From Fructilactobacillus hinvesii (GTDB lineage: Bacteria > Bacillota > Bacilli > Lactobacillales > Lactobacillaceae), in NCBI RefSeq assembly GCF_024029435.1, contig NZ_CP097118.1, positions 1,401,047 through 1,465,046 on the forward strand: a DNA stretch of 64,000 bases. The letters are read 5' to 3'. How positions within the stretch are numbered: position 1 is the first letter of the stretch; the number at the start of each line of letters is the position of its first letter. Shown here piece after piece: positions 50,616-59,791 of the stretch. Both the position numbers and the translations under genes were made by a program. The notes beneath the pieces were generated by a model that was not told the DNA's origin, ran no database searches, and worked only from the letters and a program-made list of their open reading frames with translations.

Positions 50616-51873
50616 CGCATTTATCCTCCTTCATGTTTGCCACAATTTGTTGGGCGTGGGCCTGATCACGCTCATGCTTAGGCAACTGTTTGAGGGCCAC
50701 AACCACTTGATCCACATTCTGAGGCGTGGCGCCAGCGGTCAAGGCTAACGACTTCAGTTGTAAGCTCATATGGCCCCGCTGAATGCCATCGGTGACTAAT
50801 GCCTTTAACGCTGCTAGGTTTTGGGCCAATCCTACCCCAGCTAGTAAATTCATCATTTCTAGAGCCGAATTAATTCCAAGAATTTGGTAGTTCACCTTAC
50901 TCATTTCTAAGACGTGCGTTGCTCCTCCCACAATTCCAGTGGGGATTGGCAAGCGAATCCGACCTTCCAGGCCCGCATCGGTCACCCGCCACTTACTCAG
51001 ACCTTTATAGTTTCCCTTGCGGGCGGCAAACGAGTGGGCGGCACTTTCAACCGCCCGCCAGTCGTTGCCGGTAGCAACTACTACGGCGTCAATCCCGTTC
51101 ATGATGCCCTTATTGTGAGTGGCAGCTCGTTTCGGATAGATGTTAGCGACGTCTGCCGCCTCGGCAATTCGGTTGGCAACCTCTTGACCAGATAAATCCC
51201 CGCGTTCTAAGACGGAAAACGGCACGGTTCCGGTGGCAATTACCACGTTATGATCACCAAAGTTTGACAGAATGCTCATCAAAACTTGCTGACCCAGCTC
51301 CGTTTCGATCTGGTCCCCCACGGCTTCGAGCATTGAATTAAGCGTGTTGGCACCCATGGCGTCGCCCACATCCACAAAAAGTTCTAAAGAAACATGTTCT
51401 TCATCAATGATGTTAAATTCAACGTCTTGAATGCCCCCGTACTTGGCAATGCTTGGATGTGCCTGAAAAGCGGTCTTCATGACGTCTTGTTTATGATTCG
51501 TAAACCAGTCTTGGATGGCCAGGACGTTGTCAGTCTTGATAATCACTTCCCCAGTTAACACCCGACTCTCAGCGTGGGCGGTCACACCTCCGCCTCGTTT
51601 CAACATGCCGGCTCCGTTGCTCGCTGCGGCAATCACGGATGGTTCTTCGACCACCATTGGGACTAGGTATTCTTTCCCGTTGACCACCAGATTCGTGGCA
51701 ATTCCTTCTGGTAAACCATAGTCGGTTAAATAGTTTTCAATTAAATCCCCGCTGATTGGGTTGTAATGCTGATTAATCACATTCAGAGCTGTTTCATCCA
51801 GTGGGACTACTTCTTTTAGGACTGCCAGACGGTCAGCGTAGGATTTACGGTGAAAACCGTGCATCTTTTCCAT
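50605..51873 (-). CDS. mvaA: HMG-CoA reductase, class II
   Basis: Reduces HMG-CoA to mevalonate for isoprenoids (undecaprenol, quinones) in Gram-positive cocci and lactobacilli. EEPSVIAAASNGAGM holds the catalytic Glu, DAMGANTLNSMLEAV the nucleotide motif, GTVPFSV and GIVGGATHVLEMSKVN follow, and a C-terminal helical flap contains the catalytic His region (RGHMSLQLKSL). The start is ATG at 51873 after AAAGGAGGAG; the frame is open to 51900. It lies 23 bases after ppx and overlaps the HELLH gene. Confidence 0.96.
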   Translation of the reverse strand: MEKMHGFHRKSYADRLAVLKEVVPLDETALNVINQHYNPISGDLIENYLTDYGLPEGIATNLVVNGKEYLVPMVVEEPSVIAAASNGAGMLKRGGGVTAHAESRVLTGEVIIKTDNVLAIQDWFTNHKQDVMKTAFQAHPSIAKYGGIQDVEFNIIDEEHVSLELFVDVGDAMGANTLNSMLEAVGDQIETELGQQVLMSILSNFGDHNVVIATGTVPFSVLERGDLSGQEVANRIAEAADVANIYPKRAATHNKGIMNGIDAVVVATGNDWRAVESAAHSFAARKGNYKGLSKWRVTDAGLEGRIRLPIPTGIVGGATHVLEMSKVNYQILGINSALEMMNLLAGVGLAQNLAALKALVTDGIQRGHMSLQLKSLALTAGATPQNVDQVVVALKQLPKHERDQAHAQQIVANMKEDKCDGQ

Positions 51874-51896
51874 CGCTAACTCCTCCTTTCTTACTG

Positions 51897-52823
51897 TCAT
51901 TGTTTTCGTTGTTCTAAGTATTCGTTAATCACCCCTTCGCGGACCCCACCGTCTGAAAAAATCACCCGTTTGGAGTCAATAAAATCCATCACGGCGGTTA
52001 GATTAGTGAGTCCTCCGATAATGACATCCGCTCGGTCGCTCTCTAATCCGTTAATCAATTGGCGTTCGGCGAGATTTTTGGCCAAAAGTTCCTGCATAGT
52101 CCGTTCCACCTGCTTGCGGGTCAACTGATAGTTTTGAATCTCATCCACCTTACGAAAGTGTTGCCGACGGCGATTAATCCGCGCTAACGTCCGAGCTGCC
52201 CCACCAATTAACACAATTGGGTAATGAGCGGGATGTCCCAACCAGCCAATCTTGCTAAACTGCTCAATGATATGCTGTTGGGCAACAAAGAAATTGGCGG
52301 CACTGACCCGATCCTGTAGCTGAAACCGTTCCGTCATTTTGACGGCACCAGTAGGCAAACTCACGTAGTTAATCGCCTTTCGGTTGCGCACGTGGACAAT
52401 TTCCACGCTGGCACCCCCGATGTCCATCAGCACAAAGTCGTGCGCGTTAATGCGATCAACGACCCCTTCGTAGTCAAAGTAGGCCTCTTGGTTCCCGGTT
52501 AAAACCCGAACCGTAATCCCCAACTCGTCCTTAATGCTTCGCAAAAAATCAGCTTGATTTTGAGCCTGGCGCACTGCAGCCGTAGCAATAGCACGCACCA
52601 CCACGTGTGGCAACTGCTCGTATTCAGCTTGAAAGTGATGCAACGCCGCAATCGTCCGTTTCATGGCGGAGAACTGCAAAATGTTGTTCTTGCCCATGCC
52701 TTCTGACAGACGGGCGTCATTTTTCATCCGTTTCATTTCGTGATAGTTTCCGGCAGCATCAATCGCATAAATTGCCATCCGGACCGAATTCGAACCGATG
52801 TCAATAATTACAAAGTTTTCCAT
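51897..52823 (-). CDS. Exopolyphosphatase / (p)ppGpp phosphohydrolase (Ppx/GppA family)
   Basis: A 308-residue two-domain ASKHA-fold phosphatase. VIIDIGSNSVRMAIY (phosphate 1), MDIGGASVEIV (phosphate 2) and IGGAARTLARI mark the family. This short form lacks the C-terminal HD-like domain, as in Bacillus-type short Ppx proteins. Substrate may be polyphosphate or pppGpp. The start is ATG at 52823 after GGGAG; an in-frame TTG lies two codons before. It is between trpS and mvaA. Confidence 0.93.
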   Translation of the reverse strand: MENFVIIDIGSNSVRMAIYAIDAAGNYHEMKRMKNDARLSEGMGKNNILQFSAMKRTIAALHHFQAEYEQLPHVVVRAIATAAVRQAQNQADFLRSIKDELGITVRVLTGNQEAYFDYEGVVDRINAHDFVLMDIGGASVEIVHVRNRKAINYVSLPTGAVKMTERFQLQDRVSAANFFVAQQHIIEQFSKIGWLGHPAHYPIVLIGGAARTLARINRRRQHFRKVDEIQNYQLTRKQVERTMQELLAKNLAERQLINGLESDRADVIIGGLTNLTAVMDFIDSKRVIFSDGGVREGVINEYLEQRKQ

Positions 52824-52850
52824 GGGCAACTCCCTTACTGCGACCCTTGC

Positions 52851-53867
52851 CTAATCAAAATAGTTTAAGCCCATGGCATTCCGCACCTCAGTCAGGGTTT
52901 GTTCTGCCACTAGATTAGCTTTGGCACTGCCGGCTTTTAAAATTGCGGCCACGGCAGCAGGATCTTGTTCGTATTGTTCCCGCCGGGCTCTAATTGGTGC
53001 TAACAGTGCTTGTAACACTTCATTTAAGTACAGTTTAATTTTAACATCTCCTAATCCCCCATGAGCGTATTGTTCCTTGAGTGCTTGGACGTGTTCTTGA
53101 TCGTCAGCAAAGATGTCTAAGTAGGTAAAGACGGTGTTCCCTTCCACTTGTCCCGGATCTTCAACGTGAATGTGGTTAGGATCAGTGTACATCGACATCA
53201 CTTTTTGCTTGATGACGTCGGCACTATCGGCCAGATAGATGGCATTGTTTAACGACTTACTCATCTTGGCATTTCCATCGAGTCCGGGAATTCGTCCCTC
53301 CCCTTTCGGCGGAAAATAGCCTTCGGGCTCTACTAAGACGTCCGTGTGGTAGGCCCGGTTAAAACTGCGCACAATTTCTCTGGTTTGTTCTAGCATCGGT
53401 TCTTGGTCATCTCCCACGGGGACCACCGTGGCCTTAAAGGCCGTAATGTCAGCAGCTTGGCTCACTGGGTAGGTTAAAAAGCCGGCCGGAACACTCTCGT
53501 TAAACCGTTTTTGTTGAATTTCATGTTTCACCGTGGGGTTTCGTTCGAGCCGGGCCACACTGACTAGATTCATATAAATCATGGTCAGTTCATTTAAGGC
53601 CGGAATTTGGGATTGGACGAAGATTGTAGCTTTTTCTGGGTCCAGTCCGACCGCCAGATAATCCAGGGCAACTTGAAACAGGCTGTTGTGAATCTTTTCT
53701 GGATCGCGCGCATTATCCGTTAAGGCCTGCATGTCGGCAATCATGATGTACGGATCATACTGGCCCGTGTTCTGTAATTTCACTCGATTTTCCAAAGACC
53801 CCACGTAGTGTCCAATGTGAAGCTTCCCAGTGGGGCGATCCCCCGTTAAAATAATTGGTTTGGTCAT
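52851..53867 (-). CDS. trpS: Tryptophanyl-tRNA synthetase
   Basis: Charges tRNA-Trp. A class I enzyme of 338 residues: [17 protein letters not shown] includes the HIGH motif, and [12 protein letters not shown] the KMSKS loop. The start is ATG at 53867 after AGGAAGA; the frame open to 53957 runs through the T-box leader and is not coding. Expression is controlled by the T-box (53884-54056). The genes ppx and mvaA follow closely with no terminator seen, so they may also respond to tRNA-Trp charging. Confidence 0.97.
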   Translation of the reverse strand: MTKPIILTGDRPTGKLHIGHYVGSLENRVKLQNTGQYDPYIMIADMQALTDNARDPEKIHNSLFQVALDYLAVGLDPEKATIFVQSQIPALNELTMIYMNLVSVARLERNPTVKHEIQQKRFNESVPAGFLTYPVSQAADITAFKATVVPVGDDQEPMLEQTREIVRSFNRAYHTDVLVEPEGYFPPKGEGRIPGLDGNAKMSKSLNNAIYLADSADVIKQKVMSMYTDPNHIHVEDPGQVEGNTVFTYLDIFADDQEHVQALKEQYAHGGLGDVKIKLYLNEVLQALLAPIRARREQYEQDPAAVAAILKAGSAKANLVAEQTLTEVRNAMGLNYFD

Positions 53868-53883
53868 GTTAATCTTCCTTTCT

Positions 53884-54056
53884 AAAAAAGCGCCCATTGA
53901 TTCAAAATCAATAGGACGCCTCGACGTGGTACCACCTATATTGCAACTTAATGCCACTCAAATAGTATCTGCTTTAGTTGTTAATTCCAGTTCGTCACTT
54001 CGTGGTTAGTTTCAGCCCAGCTAACCTCTCTGTTGGTGGAGTAACTACTCAACTTT
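53884..54056 (-). promoter_or_regulatory. T-box riboswitch of trpS, specifier UGG
   Basis: The minus strand has the T-box core GGTGGTACCACG (53936-53925) followed by a terminator hairpin (53920-53890) and TTTTTT (53889-53884). Upstream lies a large stem I region. It contains GAACTGGAA, with TGG (53989-53987) as the Trp specifier codon, where a purine follows as usual. Uncharged tRNA-Trp should pair with the specifier and with the T-box bulge and prevent termination. Confidence 0.9.
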
Positions 54057-54062
54057 ACTGCT

Positions 54063-54091
54063 ATTTTAGGGGTTTTTCGCCCCCGTGTCAA
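54063..54091 (-). promoter_or_regulatory. Promoter of the trpS T-box transcript
   Basis: The minus strand has TTGACA (54091-54086), 17-bp spacer and TAAAAT (54068-54063), with a GC-rich GGGGG...CCCC spacer. Start of RNA is expected near 54056. Confidence 0.85.
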
Positions 54092-54102
54092 AGGCGTAGA
54101 AA

Positions 54103-54131
54103 TTGACAGAGGCGCCATTTCCCCTTAGAAT
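54103..54131 (+). promoter_or_regulatory. helD promoter
   Basis: TTGACA (54103-54108), 17-bp spacer and TAGAAT (54126-54131), 34 bases before the helD ATG. It faces away from the trpS promoter; the two -35 boxes are 11 bases apart. Confidence 0.85.
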
Positions 54132-54164
54132 GATGAGCGACTTTGAAACGAAAGAGGCCTAAGC

Positions 54165-56459
54165 ATGAATCAACAAGAAGAACAGGAAGAACGAGAGCGT
54201 GTGACCCAAGTCACCGCTTTTTTACACCACCAAATCAAAAAGGCCCAACTAGCCGTCCAAAAGGCCCAAGCAGAATCAGAACGGGTCCAAAAAAACTACG
54301 GAACTAATACTTCCGTCAATTACTTAGAGGCCGATGATCGAATTGAAACCAAGGCCGATCTGCAGCAACAACGAAACCTGGTTAACCGCACCGTTGAAAA
54401 CGAAACCATCGTAAAGAAACAACTGGCGACCTACCAACAACTGTCCCATTCTCCGTACTTTGGGCGAATTGACGTTCAAGATCCCGGAGCCCTAATCCCA
54501 GAACCACTCTACATTGGAACTGCCTCCTTAATGAATGACAACGGAGAGTTTCTAATTCACGACTGGCGGGCTCCCATTTCTAGTGTTTATTACAATGGTA
54601 CTTTAGGACCGGTTCACTATCAGACTCCGAACGGCGAACAAACCACCACGTTAAAGAAAAAACGGCAGTTTAAAATTAAAGACGGCCACATTATCCACAT
54701 GTTTGACACCAACGAAACGGTGGGCGATGAGCTGTTGCAAGCCACCTTGGGTTCCAAAAGTTCCGAGCAATTGCAAAACATCGTGGCCACGATTCAACGG
54801 GAACAAAATGACATCATCCGCGACGTTCACAGTGACCTACTGGTGGTCCAAGGAGTGGCGGGCTCTGGAAAAACTTCTGCCCTCCTTCAAAGAATTGCCT
54901 TCTTGTTATATCACAGCCGCAACGAGCTCAATGCCAGCCAAATTCTCCTCTTTTCGCCGAACCTCTTGTTTTCAAACTACATCAAGGAAGTATTACCAAG
55001 CTTAGGAGAACGAAACATGCGTCAGGTCACGTTGCAGGCTTTCTTTGCCCAACGTCTCGAAGGCTTACGGGTTGAAACTCGCTTTGAACGCTATGAGGCG
55101 CATCAGGTTCAATCCCCTCTGTCTGATTTCAAGGCGAGTCAAGCGTTTATTGATGCCATCCGGACCTACCTACAAAATTTAACTCCTGACCAGATTTGCT
55201 TTACCGGTTTGTACTTTCAGGGAGAAATCTTCTTTTCTGCAGCGGAAGTCCAAAACATTTACGCCCGGATTAACCAGAAACTTCCGTTAGCGGATCGGTT
55301 TTTAAAAACCAAGAACACCCTGATCAAACGCTTGAAAGCCCGCATTAACGAAGAGGTCCACGAGGACTGGGTACTAGACGAACTAGATACCCTTTCTGAC
55401 GAACAATATCACGCCTACCTGGGAGAGCATGATCCCGCAGACTTTCTTGATTTTGACGAAGAACGCGACTACGTGGCCAAAAAGGTGGTTAAAGATCGCC
55501 TCCGGGTTGTTTATGATGCCATTTACAACGACCAGTTTTGGGATCAATACTCCCAATACCAAGCCTTTTTACAACAATTAACTCCCACCGCAGCAGTTAG
55601 TGCAGCCGACTGGAAAAGAGACCAACGAGCCTTTACGGACGGTCTCGAATACCACCGCATTCGTCTAACGGACACCGCCCCGGTTCTCTTTTTACAGGAT
55701 TATTTTACCGGCGAGAATCATAACCGCCGAATCAAGTACCTCTTTATCGACGAAGTGCAGGATTATTCCGTAGCGGAATTAATGTATCTCAAGCTGACCT
55801 TTCCTAGAGCCAAATTCAATCTGATTGGAGACAGCGAGCAGGCGCTCTTTAAGGACGTTGAAACGGCCCAAGCGTTGTTACAACGGTTAGAGGCTGCTTT
55901 GCCGGTGAAATATCCCCGCTTAATTACCTTAAATCGTTCCTACCGGTCTACTTATCCCATCACCACCCTTGCTAGTAGCATTCTGCCGGCCGGTGATCAC
56001 ATCGAAGCTTTCAATCGGGATGGTGATCTGCCAATCCTTATGGAAGTTGCCACTGACCAACAGTTATTGGAGCAGACCACGTCCATTATCAAAACCGAAC
56101 GGCAGCGGGATGAAACGGTGGCTATTATTACCAAGACTAAGGAGGAAGCTACTCAAATTTATCAACAACTCCGCCACCAGTTTGATTGCCTGCTGGTGAC
56201 CGACAAAGCGCGCTCCTTGTCTAAACCAGTTTTAATTGTCCCAGTCTATTTAGCCAAGGGATTAGAGTTTGACGCCGTGATTGCCTGGAACGTTTCAAAA
56301 ACTAACTTTCCGACCCAACATGAACTGGGAACCCTGTACACGATGATGACCCGAGCCATGCATCACCTATACCTTCTGAGTGCTGGGCCAGTAACGAATT
56401 TAATTCCAATTCGGGCCTTGCAAAAACCCCTTTTAATTACAGACAAAAAAGCACTTTAA
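54165..56459 (+). CDS. helD: HelD, RNA polymerase recycling helicase-like protein
   Basis: A UvrD/Rep superfamily 1 ATPase of 764 residues. The N terminus (1-95) is a long charged coiled coil that in HelD reaches into RNA polymerase to free stalled or sigma-less enzyme. Walker A is GVAGSGKT (230-237), Walker B FIDEVQDYS (near 525), followed by GDSEQALF, LNRSYRST and the C-terminal YTMMTRAMHHLY. Start ATG at 54165; the upstream AAAGAGG is the ribosome site. Its likely partners, including delta (rpoE), are encoded in this window. A bidirectional terminator follows. Confidence 0.95.
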   Translation: MNQQEEQEERERVTQVTAFLHHQIKKAQLAVQKAQAESERVQKNYGTNTSVNYLEADDRIETKADLQQQRNLVNRTVENETIVKKQLATYQQLSHSPYFGRIDVQDPGALIPEPLYIGTASLMNDNGEFLIHDWRAPISSVYYNGTLGPVHYQTPNGEQTTTLKKKRQFKIKDGHIIHMFDTNETVGDELLQATLGSKSSEQLQNIVATIQREQNDIIRDVHSDLLVVQGVAGSGKTSALLQRIAFLLYHSRNELNASQILLFSPNLLFSNYIKEVLPSLGERNMRQVTLQAFFAQRLEGLRVETRFERYEAHQVQSPLSDFKASQAFIDAIRTYLQNLTPDQICFTGLYFQGEIFFSAAEVQNIYARINQKLPLADRFLKTKNTLIKRLKARINEEVHEDWVLDELDTLSDEQYHAYLGEHDPADFLDFDEERDYVAKKVVKDRLRVVYDAIYNDQFWDQYSQYQAFLQQLTPTAAVSAADWKRDQRAFTDGLEYHRIRLTDTAPVLFLQDYFTGENHNRRIKYLFIDEVQDYSVAELMYLKLTFPRAKFNLIGDSEQALFKDVETAQALLQRLEAALPVKYPRLITLNRSYRSTYPITTLASSILPAGDHIEAFNRDGDLPILMEVATDQQLLEQTTSIIKTERQRDETVAIITKTKEEATQIYQQLRHQFDCLLVTDKARSLSKPVLIVPVYLAKGLEFDAVIAWNVSKTNFPTQHELGTLYTMMTRAMHHLYLLSAGPVTNLIPIRALQKPLLITDKKAL

Positions 56460-56475
56460 ATTAAAGTGCTTTTTT
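56445..56475. terminator. Bidirectional terminator after helD
   Basis: A 13-bp stem (56445-56457 with 56463-56475) with A and T runs on the flanks, covering the helD stop codon. Confidence 0.87.
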
Positions 56476-56482
56476 GTTTTGT

Positions 56483-57259
56483 TTAATTAGCAGACACATA
56501 GTGAGCCGTGCCTCGTTTCCATAGATAAAAAGACCCCCACAGCAACATGATTGTAACCACGCTTAGTGGCAACAGCAGTTGGAGCGCTTGCCATTGATTG
56601 ATCGTAACGGTCACAATCCCATTGGAAAGCGCCAAAACGGGAATCACCGTAACTAGTAACAGTTGTAACCACCGGGGATAAATCCGAGCGGGACGGTTAG
56701 CAGCATCAATCACATCCTCAGGAACTCCGTTAAGCGCGGTCAAATGATCGTACCAAAAGGAAATTTCGACCACCACTTGATTTAAAGCAAACACGAATAA
56801 CACGCCGATGCCGTAAAAAATTGCAATCAGCCCCCACGCAGTCCAGGGCAAAGAAAACCGGGTTAACAACCACACCGTCACCGGCAGATACACCAGCAAA
56901 TTAACGCCACTCGGAAAATCTAGTTGTCGCAGTGCGTAGTACCAATAACTCGCAATTGGTCGTAAAAAGAGGTAATCCAAGTTCCCTTCGACCAGATCCT
57001 CAGCCAGTGATTCGTGCGCCCCAATGAATAAAAACTGGTAGGTGGTGGTAATTGACGTGAGACTCATAATCAACCCTTCATACTGAAAAAAAGAGAGACC
57101 CCCAATTCGATTAGTAAAAGAGTAGTAGACAAAACCCGCGGTAATTTCAATCAACGTAAATAAAAACCCAAACAACACGACTAAAACCGAGGTCATCCGG
57201 TAGGTCAAAAAGGTTTTAAAGCTTTGTTTGGCCAGTAACCAATATAGTTGCCAACTCAT
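56483..57259 (-). CDS. ABC-2 type permease subunit 1
   Basis: A 258-residue membrane protein with six hydrophobic helices. The sequence FFQYEGLIMSLTSITTTYQFLFIGAHESLAEDLVEGNLDYLFLRP resembles paired ABC-2 permeases of the DUF990/ABC2_membrane_6 kind. It probably forms a heterodimer with the other permease. The start is ATG at 57259, overlapping the upstream permease by 4 bases (ATGA). It is the last gene of a three-gene exporter operon. Confidence 0.85.
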   Translation of the reverse strand: MSWQLYWLLAKQSFKTFLTYRMTSVLVVLFGFLFTLIEITAGFVYYSFTNRIGGLSFFQYEGLIMSLTSITTTYQFLFIGAHESLAEDLVEGNLDYLFLRPIASYWYYALRQLDFPSGVNLLVYLPVTVWLLTRFSLPWTAWGLIAIFYGIGVLFVFALNQVVVEISFWYDHLTALNGVPEDVIDAANRPARIYPRWLQLLLVTVIPVLALSNGIVTVTINQWQALQLLLPLSVVTIMLLWGSFYLWKRGTAHYVSAN

Positions 57260-58029
57260 ACGCCCACTCCTTCAAATTGTTGTAAGCCGGATTGAAATAA
57301 AAGCCGTTCCAATCCAGCCAGACCAAGCAACCACAAAAAGGTCATTACAAGGTACAGCAAAACTAACTGGGGATCGTGAACGCCCCGCAAAACGGATTGC
57401 ACTAAATCACTAGATACTAATGCCAACGGTGAAAACCGTAACCCCTGATATGCCCACACCGGTAAAACATCGAGTGGAAATAAGAGTCCCCCCGAGAATA
57501 GATAAAGAGCCGTTAGCAGCGGTCGCAAGGGCCACATTTGTACCAGCCAAAAGGCCAGGGTCCCAAACAAAAACATGATTTGTTGCCAGACCACCACGCT
57601 GATGAAGGCGTACGTTAAAATCAGCACCATTAAAAACCAATGACCCCAAGTTAAACATACGAGTAACAACGCCAACAACCCTAACAAAATTAACTTAGCC
57701 CCAAGAAAATTGCTAAGGCTTTCTAAATTAAGATTAATGGGCCGTAGTAACAACGTACTAATCTTGCCACTTTTAATTAAACGTGCGAGCCGAAATAAGG
57801 GTTCAAAGGTAAAAATTAAAGACAGTAGTCCGGTTAGCATTAGATACAACATCATGCTGGTCTGAGAATATCCATGAATCATACTTTGCCCAGATTCGGA
57901 ATACAGAGCGCGCCACATTAAGAGCGACAGACCAACCTGTAACAATCGGGCCAGTAATGAAATCACAAAGTTAGCCCGATAGATTAACGAATTGTGCAGC
58001 CCCAGCAGTAAATTATCGCAGTATTTCAT
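57256..58029 (-). CDS. ABC-2 type permease subunit 2
   Basis: A 257-residue membrane protein with about six helices. KYCDNLLLGLHNSLIYRANFVIS at the N terminus, LIKSGKISTLLLRPINLNLESLSNFLGAKL in the loop, and LFPLDVLPVWAYQGLRFSPLALVSSDLVQSV near residues 195-215 fit the same paired permease family. The start is ATG at 58029, overlapping the ATPase gene by 4 bases. The transported molecule is unknown. Confidence 0.85.
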   Translation of the reverse strand: MKYCDNLLLGLHNSLIYRANFVISLLARLLQVGLSLLMWRALYSESGQSMIHGYSQTSMMLYLMLTGLLSLIFTFEPLFRLARLIKSGKISTLLLRPINLNLESLSNFLGAKLILLGLLALLLVCLTWGHWFLMVLILTYAFISVVVWQQIMFLFGTLAFWLVQMWPLRPLLTALYLFSGGLLFPLDVLPVWAYQGLRFSPLALVSSDLVQSVLRGVHDPQLVLLYLVMTFLWLLGLAGLERLLFQSGLQQFEGVGV

Positions 58030-58997
58030 TGTGGACCTCCCTGCTTACGAAAGAGCGAATATAAAATATCCTCTAGGGAAGGAGTCTCGACGTGCAGTTG
58101 GTCTAATGCGGCCGTCTTAAACGTAATGGTACTGTCAGCAGTTTGGGGATGAACCACGGTTTGTTCTGGTTTTACGGTCAGTTGAGCATCTTTAGTTGCA
58201 ATGATTGCATGAGTGGGAACGTTGGTCAAAGTCAGGGGCCGTTCTGGCTGTTTCACCGTGTTCATTAACTTAGTCACGGACCCATCAAACTGAATTTGGC
58301 CATCTAATAACAATAAAATCCGCTCCGCAACCGCTTCAATGTCATTCATTTGGTGACTAATTAAGAAAATCGTGACCCCATCGTCTTGGTTAATCTGATT
58401 TAAAAAAGCATGAAACTCCCGTTGGCTCACGATGTCCATTCCTAACGTGGGTTCATCAAGAATCAGTAATTCTGGTCCGTGGAGCAAAGTTGCAATTAAC
58501 TCCAACTTGGTTCGTTCCCCTAAAGATAGCTTACGAACCGGGACGTCTAACACTGATTGGAGACCAAACATCGTAACGTACTTGTGCAGGCGAGCCTGAT
58601 AGGTCGAAGAATCTACCCAGTAAATTGACCGTAATAATTTAAAGGTATCAACGGCGGGCAAATCCCAGTTTAATTGACTTTTTTGCCCCATCATAACGCC
58701 AATCCGCCGCAAGAAATGGTAATCATTGTGATCCGGATGCACGCCCATGATCCGCAAGGCCTGCTGATCAGACTGTAAAATCCCGGTCATTAACTTAATC
58801 AGAGTTGATTTTCCGGCTCCGTTGGGTCCTAACAGGCCTACTTTTTCTCCTTGCTTAATCGTAAACGTCACATCGGTCAAGACTTGTTTAGTTTGATAAC
58901 GACGATGAAAGAAATCTCGAAGTCCATTTTTAAAGCCCAGTTGCTTTTCAAACAGACGATATTGATAGGTAAGGTGATTGGTTTCAATGTATGCCAT
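58026..58997 (-). CDS. ABC-2 exporter ATP-binding protein
   Basis: A 323-residue ATPase: Walker A GPNGAGKSTL (near 57-66), signature SLGERTKLEL (in place of LSGGQ), Walker B LLILDEPTLGMD, switch ISHQMND. The N terminus has a family-specific stretch (YRLFEKQLGFKNGLRDFFHRRY), and the C-terminal part (about 240-323) is a separate accessory domain. The start is ATG at 58997 after AAAGGAGG. It heads a gene trio coupled by 4-base overlaps, like daunorubicin-type or polysaccharide/lipid exporters. The substrate is unknown. Confidence 0.9.
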   Translation of the reverse strand: MAYIETNHLTYQYRLFEKQLGFKNGLRDFFHRRYQTKQVLTDVTFTIKQGEKVGLLGPNGAGKSTLIKLMTGILQSDQQALRIMGVHPDHNDYHFLRRIGVMMGQKSQLNWDLPAVDTFKLLRSIYWVDSSTYQARLHKYVTMFGLQSVLDVPVRKLSLGERTKLELIATLLHGPELLILDEPTLGMDIVSQREFHAFLNQINQDDGVTIFLISHQMNDIEAVAERILLLLDGQIQFDGSVTKLMNTVKQPERPLTLTNVPTHAIIATKDAQLTVKPEQTVVHPQTADSTITFKTAALDQLHVETPSLEDILYSLFRKQGGPQ

Positions 58998-59112
58998 AGA
59001 CCCTCCTTTGGACCTAATGAGGTCCACAGCCGATTAACTGATAATCATGCTAAACTGTAAAATAACTTGGAGGAATTATAAGCCTAAAATTAACAAAAAA
59101 CAACGGTAAATC

Positions 59113-59145
59113 AAAAAAGACCCTTTCACTAACTGTGAAAGGGTC
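59113..59145 (-). terminator. Terminator after mscL
   Basis: An 11-bp stem (59119-59129 with 59135-59145) and a run of six T (59118-59113) on the minus strand. Confidence 0.85.
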
Positions 59146-59152
59146 CGTCTTA

Positions 59153-59560
59153 TTAAGATTGCGAATCTTTTTGTTCTTCAATTTTTTCGGTAATCCCTTG
59201 TTCTTGCTTCAGCAGGGTCACAATTTCGGATAGGTATTGTTCACTCTTAGGGGTAGTTTTTTGTTTATCAGCACGTAACCGCATTTTACCTAAAATTTTT
59301 ACTAGAATGAAAACCACAAACGCAATGATGAAGAAGTTAATCACCGCATTAAGAAAAACCCCGTACCGAAATGTAGCCCCGCCAATCTTAAAGGACAATG
59401 ATGATAAATCAATGTTTCCAATGAATAACCCAATCAGCGGGTTTAAAATGTTCTTCACTAGGGAACTAACAATTCCGGTAAAGGCTGATCCAATGATCAC
59501 CCCGACGGCCATGTCAATCACGTTTCCCTTCGAGATAAAGGCTTTAAATTCTTGAAGCAT
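59153..59560 (-). CDS. mscL: Large-conductance mechanosensitive channel MscL
   Basis: A 135-residue channel opening under osmotic downshock. N-terminal amphipathic FKAFISKGNVIDMAVGVIIGSAF with the first pore helix, periplasmic loop (NIDLSSLSFKIGG), second helix (VFLNAVINFFIIAFVVFILV) and a cytoplasmic helical bundle with charged tail. Start ATG at 59560, weak GAGG site. It lies alone between the ABC exporter and tRNA-Thr. Confidence 0.97.
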   Translation of the reverse strand: MLQEFKAFISKGNVIDMAVGVIIGSAFTGIVSSLVKNILNPLIGLFIGNIDLSSLSFKIGGATFRYGVFLNAVINFFIIAFVVFILVKILGKMRLRADKQKTTPKSEQYLSEIVTLLKQEQGITEKIEEQKDSQS

Positions 59561-59712
59561 GTGCGTGTCCTCGCTTTCTAAAGCATCAATTTGGGTTCTA
59601 AATCAATAATATCAAAATTAATATTCTAGAGGTCTTAACTAGAGAAGCAACAATCCCACTCATTAACCTTTGCATAACAAAGTTTCCAGCTAACTTAGGT
59701 TAACTAGAAAGA

Positions 59713-59785
59713 AGCCGCATCCGGGATTCGAACCCGGAGTCTTTTCCTTACCATGGAAGTGCTCTACCTATTGAGCTAAAGCGGC
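59713..59785 (-). tRNA. tRNA-Thr (anticodon GGT)
   Basis: A 73-nt cloverleaf: acceptor GCCGCTT/ATGCGGC (one T-T mismatch), D arm GCTC/GAGC, anticodon stem TTCC/GGAA with loop ATGGTAA giving GGT, T arm CCGGG/CCCGG. The promoter on the minus strand has an extended -10 (59792-59799) with a TTGCAA box 19 bases away. No terminator was identified after it. Confidence 0.9.
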
Positions 59786-59791
59786 ACCAAT

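Noticed and set aside
53868..53957. In-frame upstream extension of trpS (30 residues)
   Set aside because: It passes through the T-box terminator; trpS begins at ATG 53867 after AGGAAGA.
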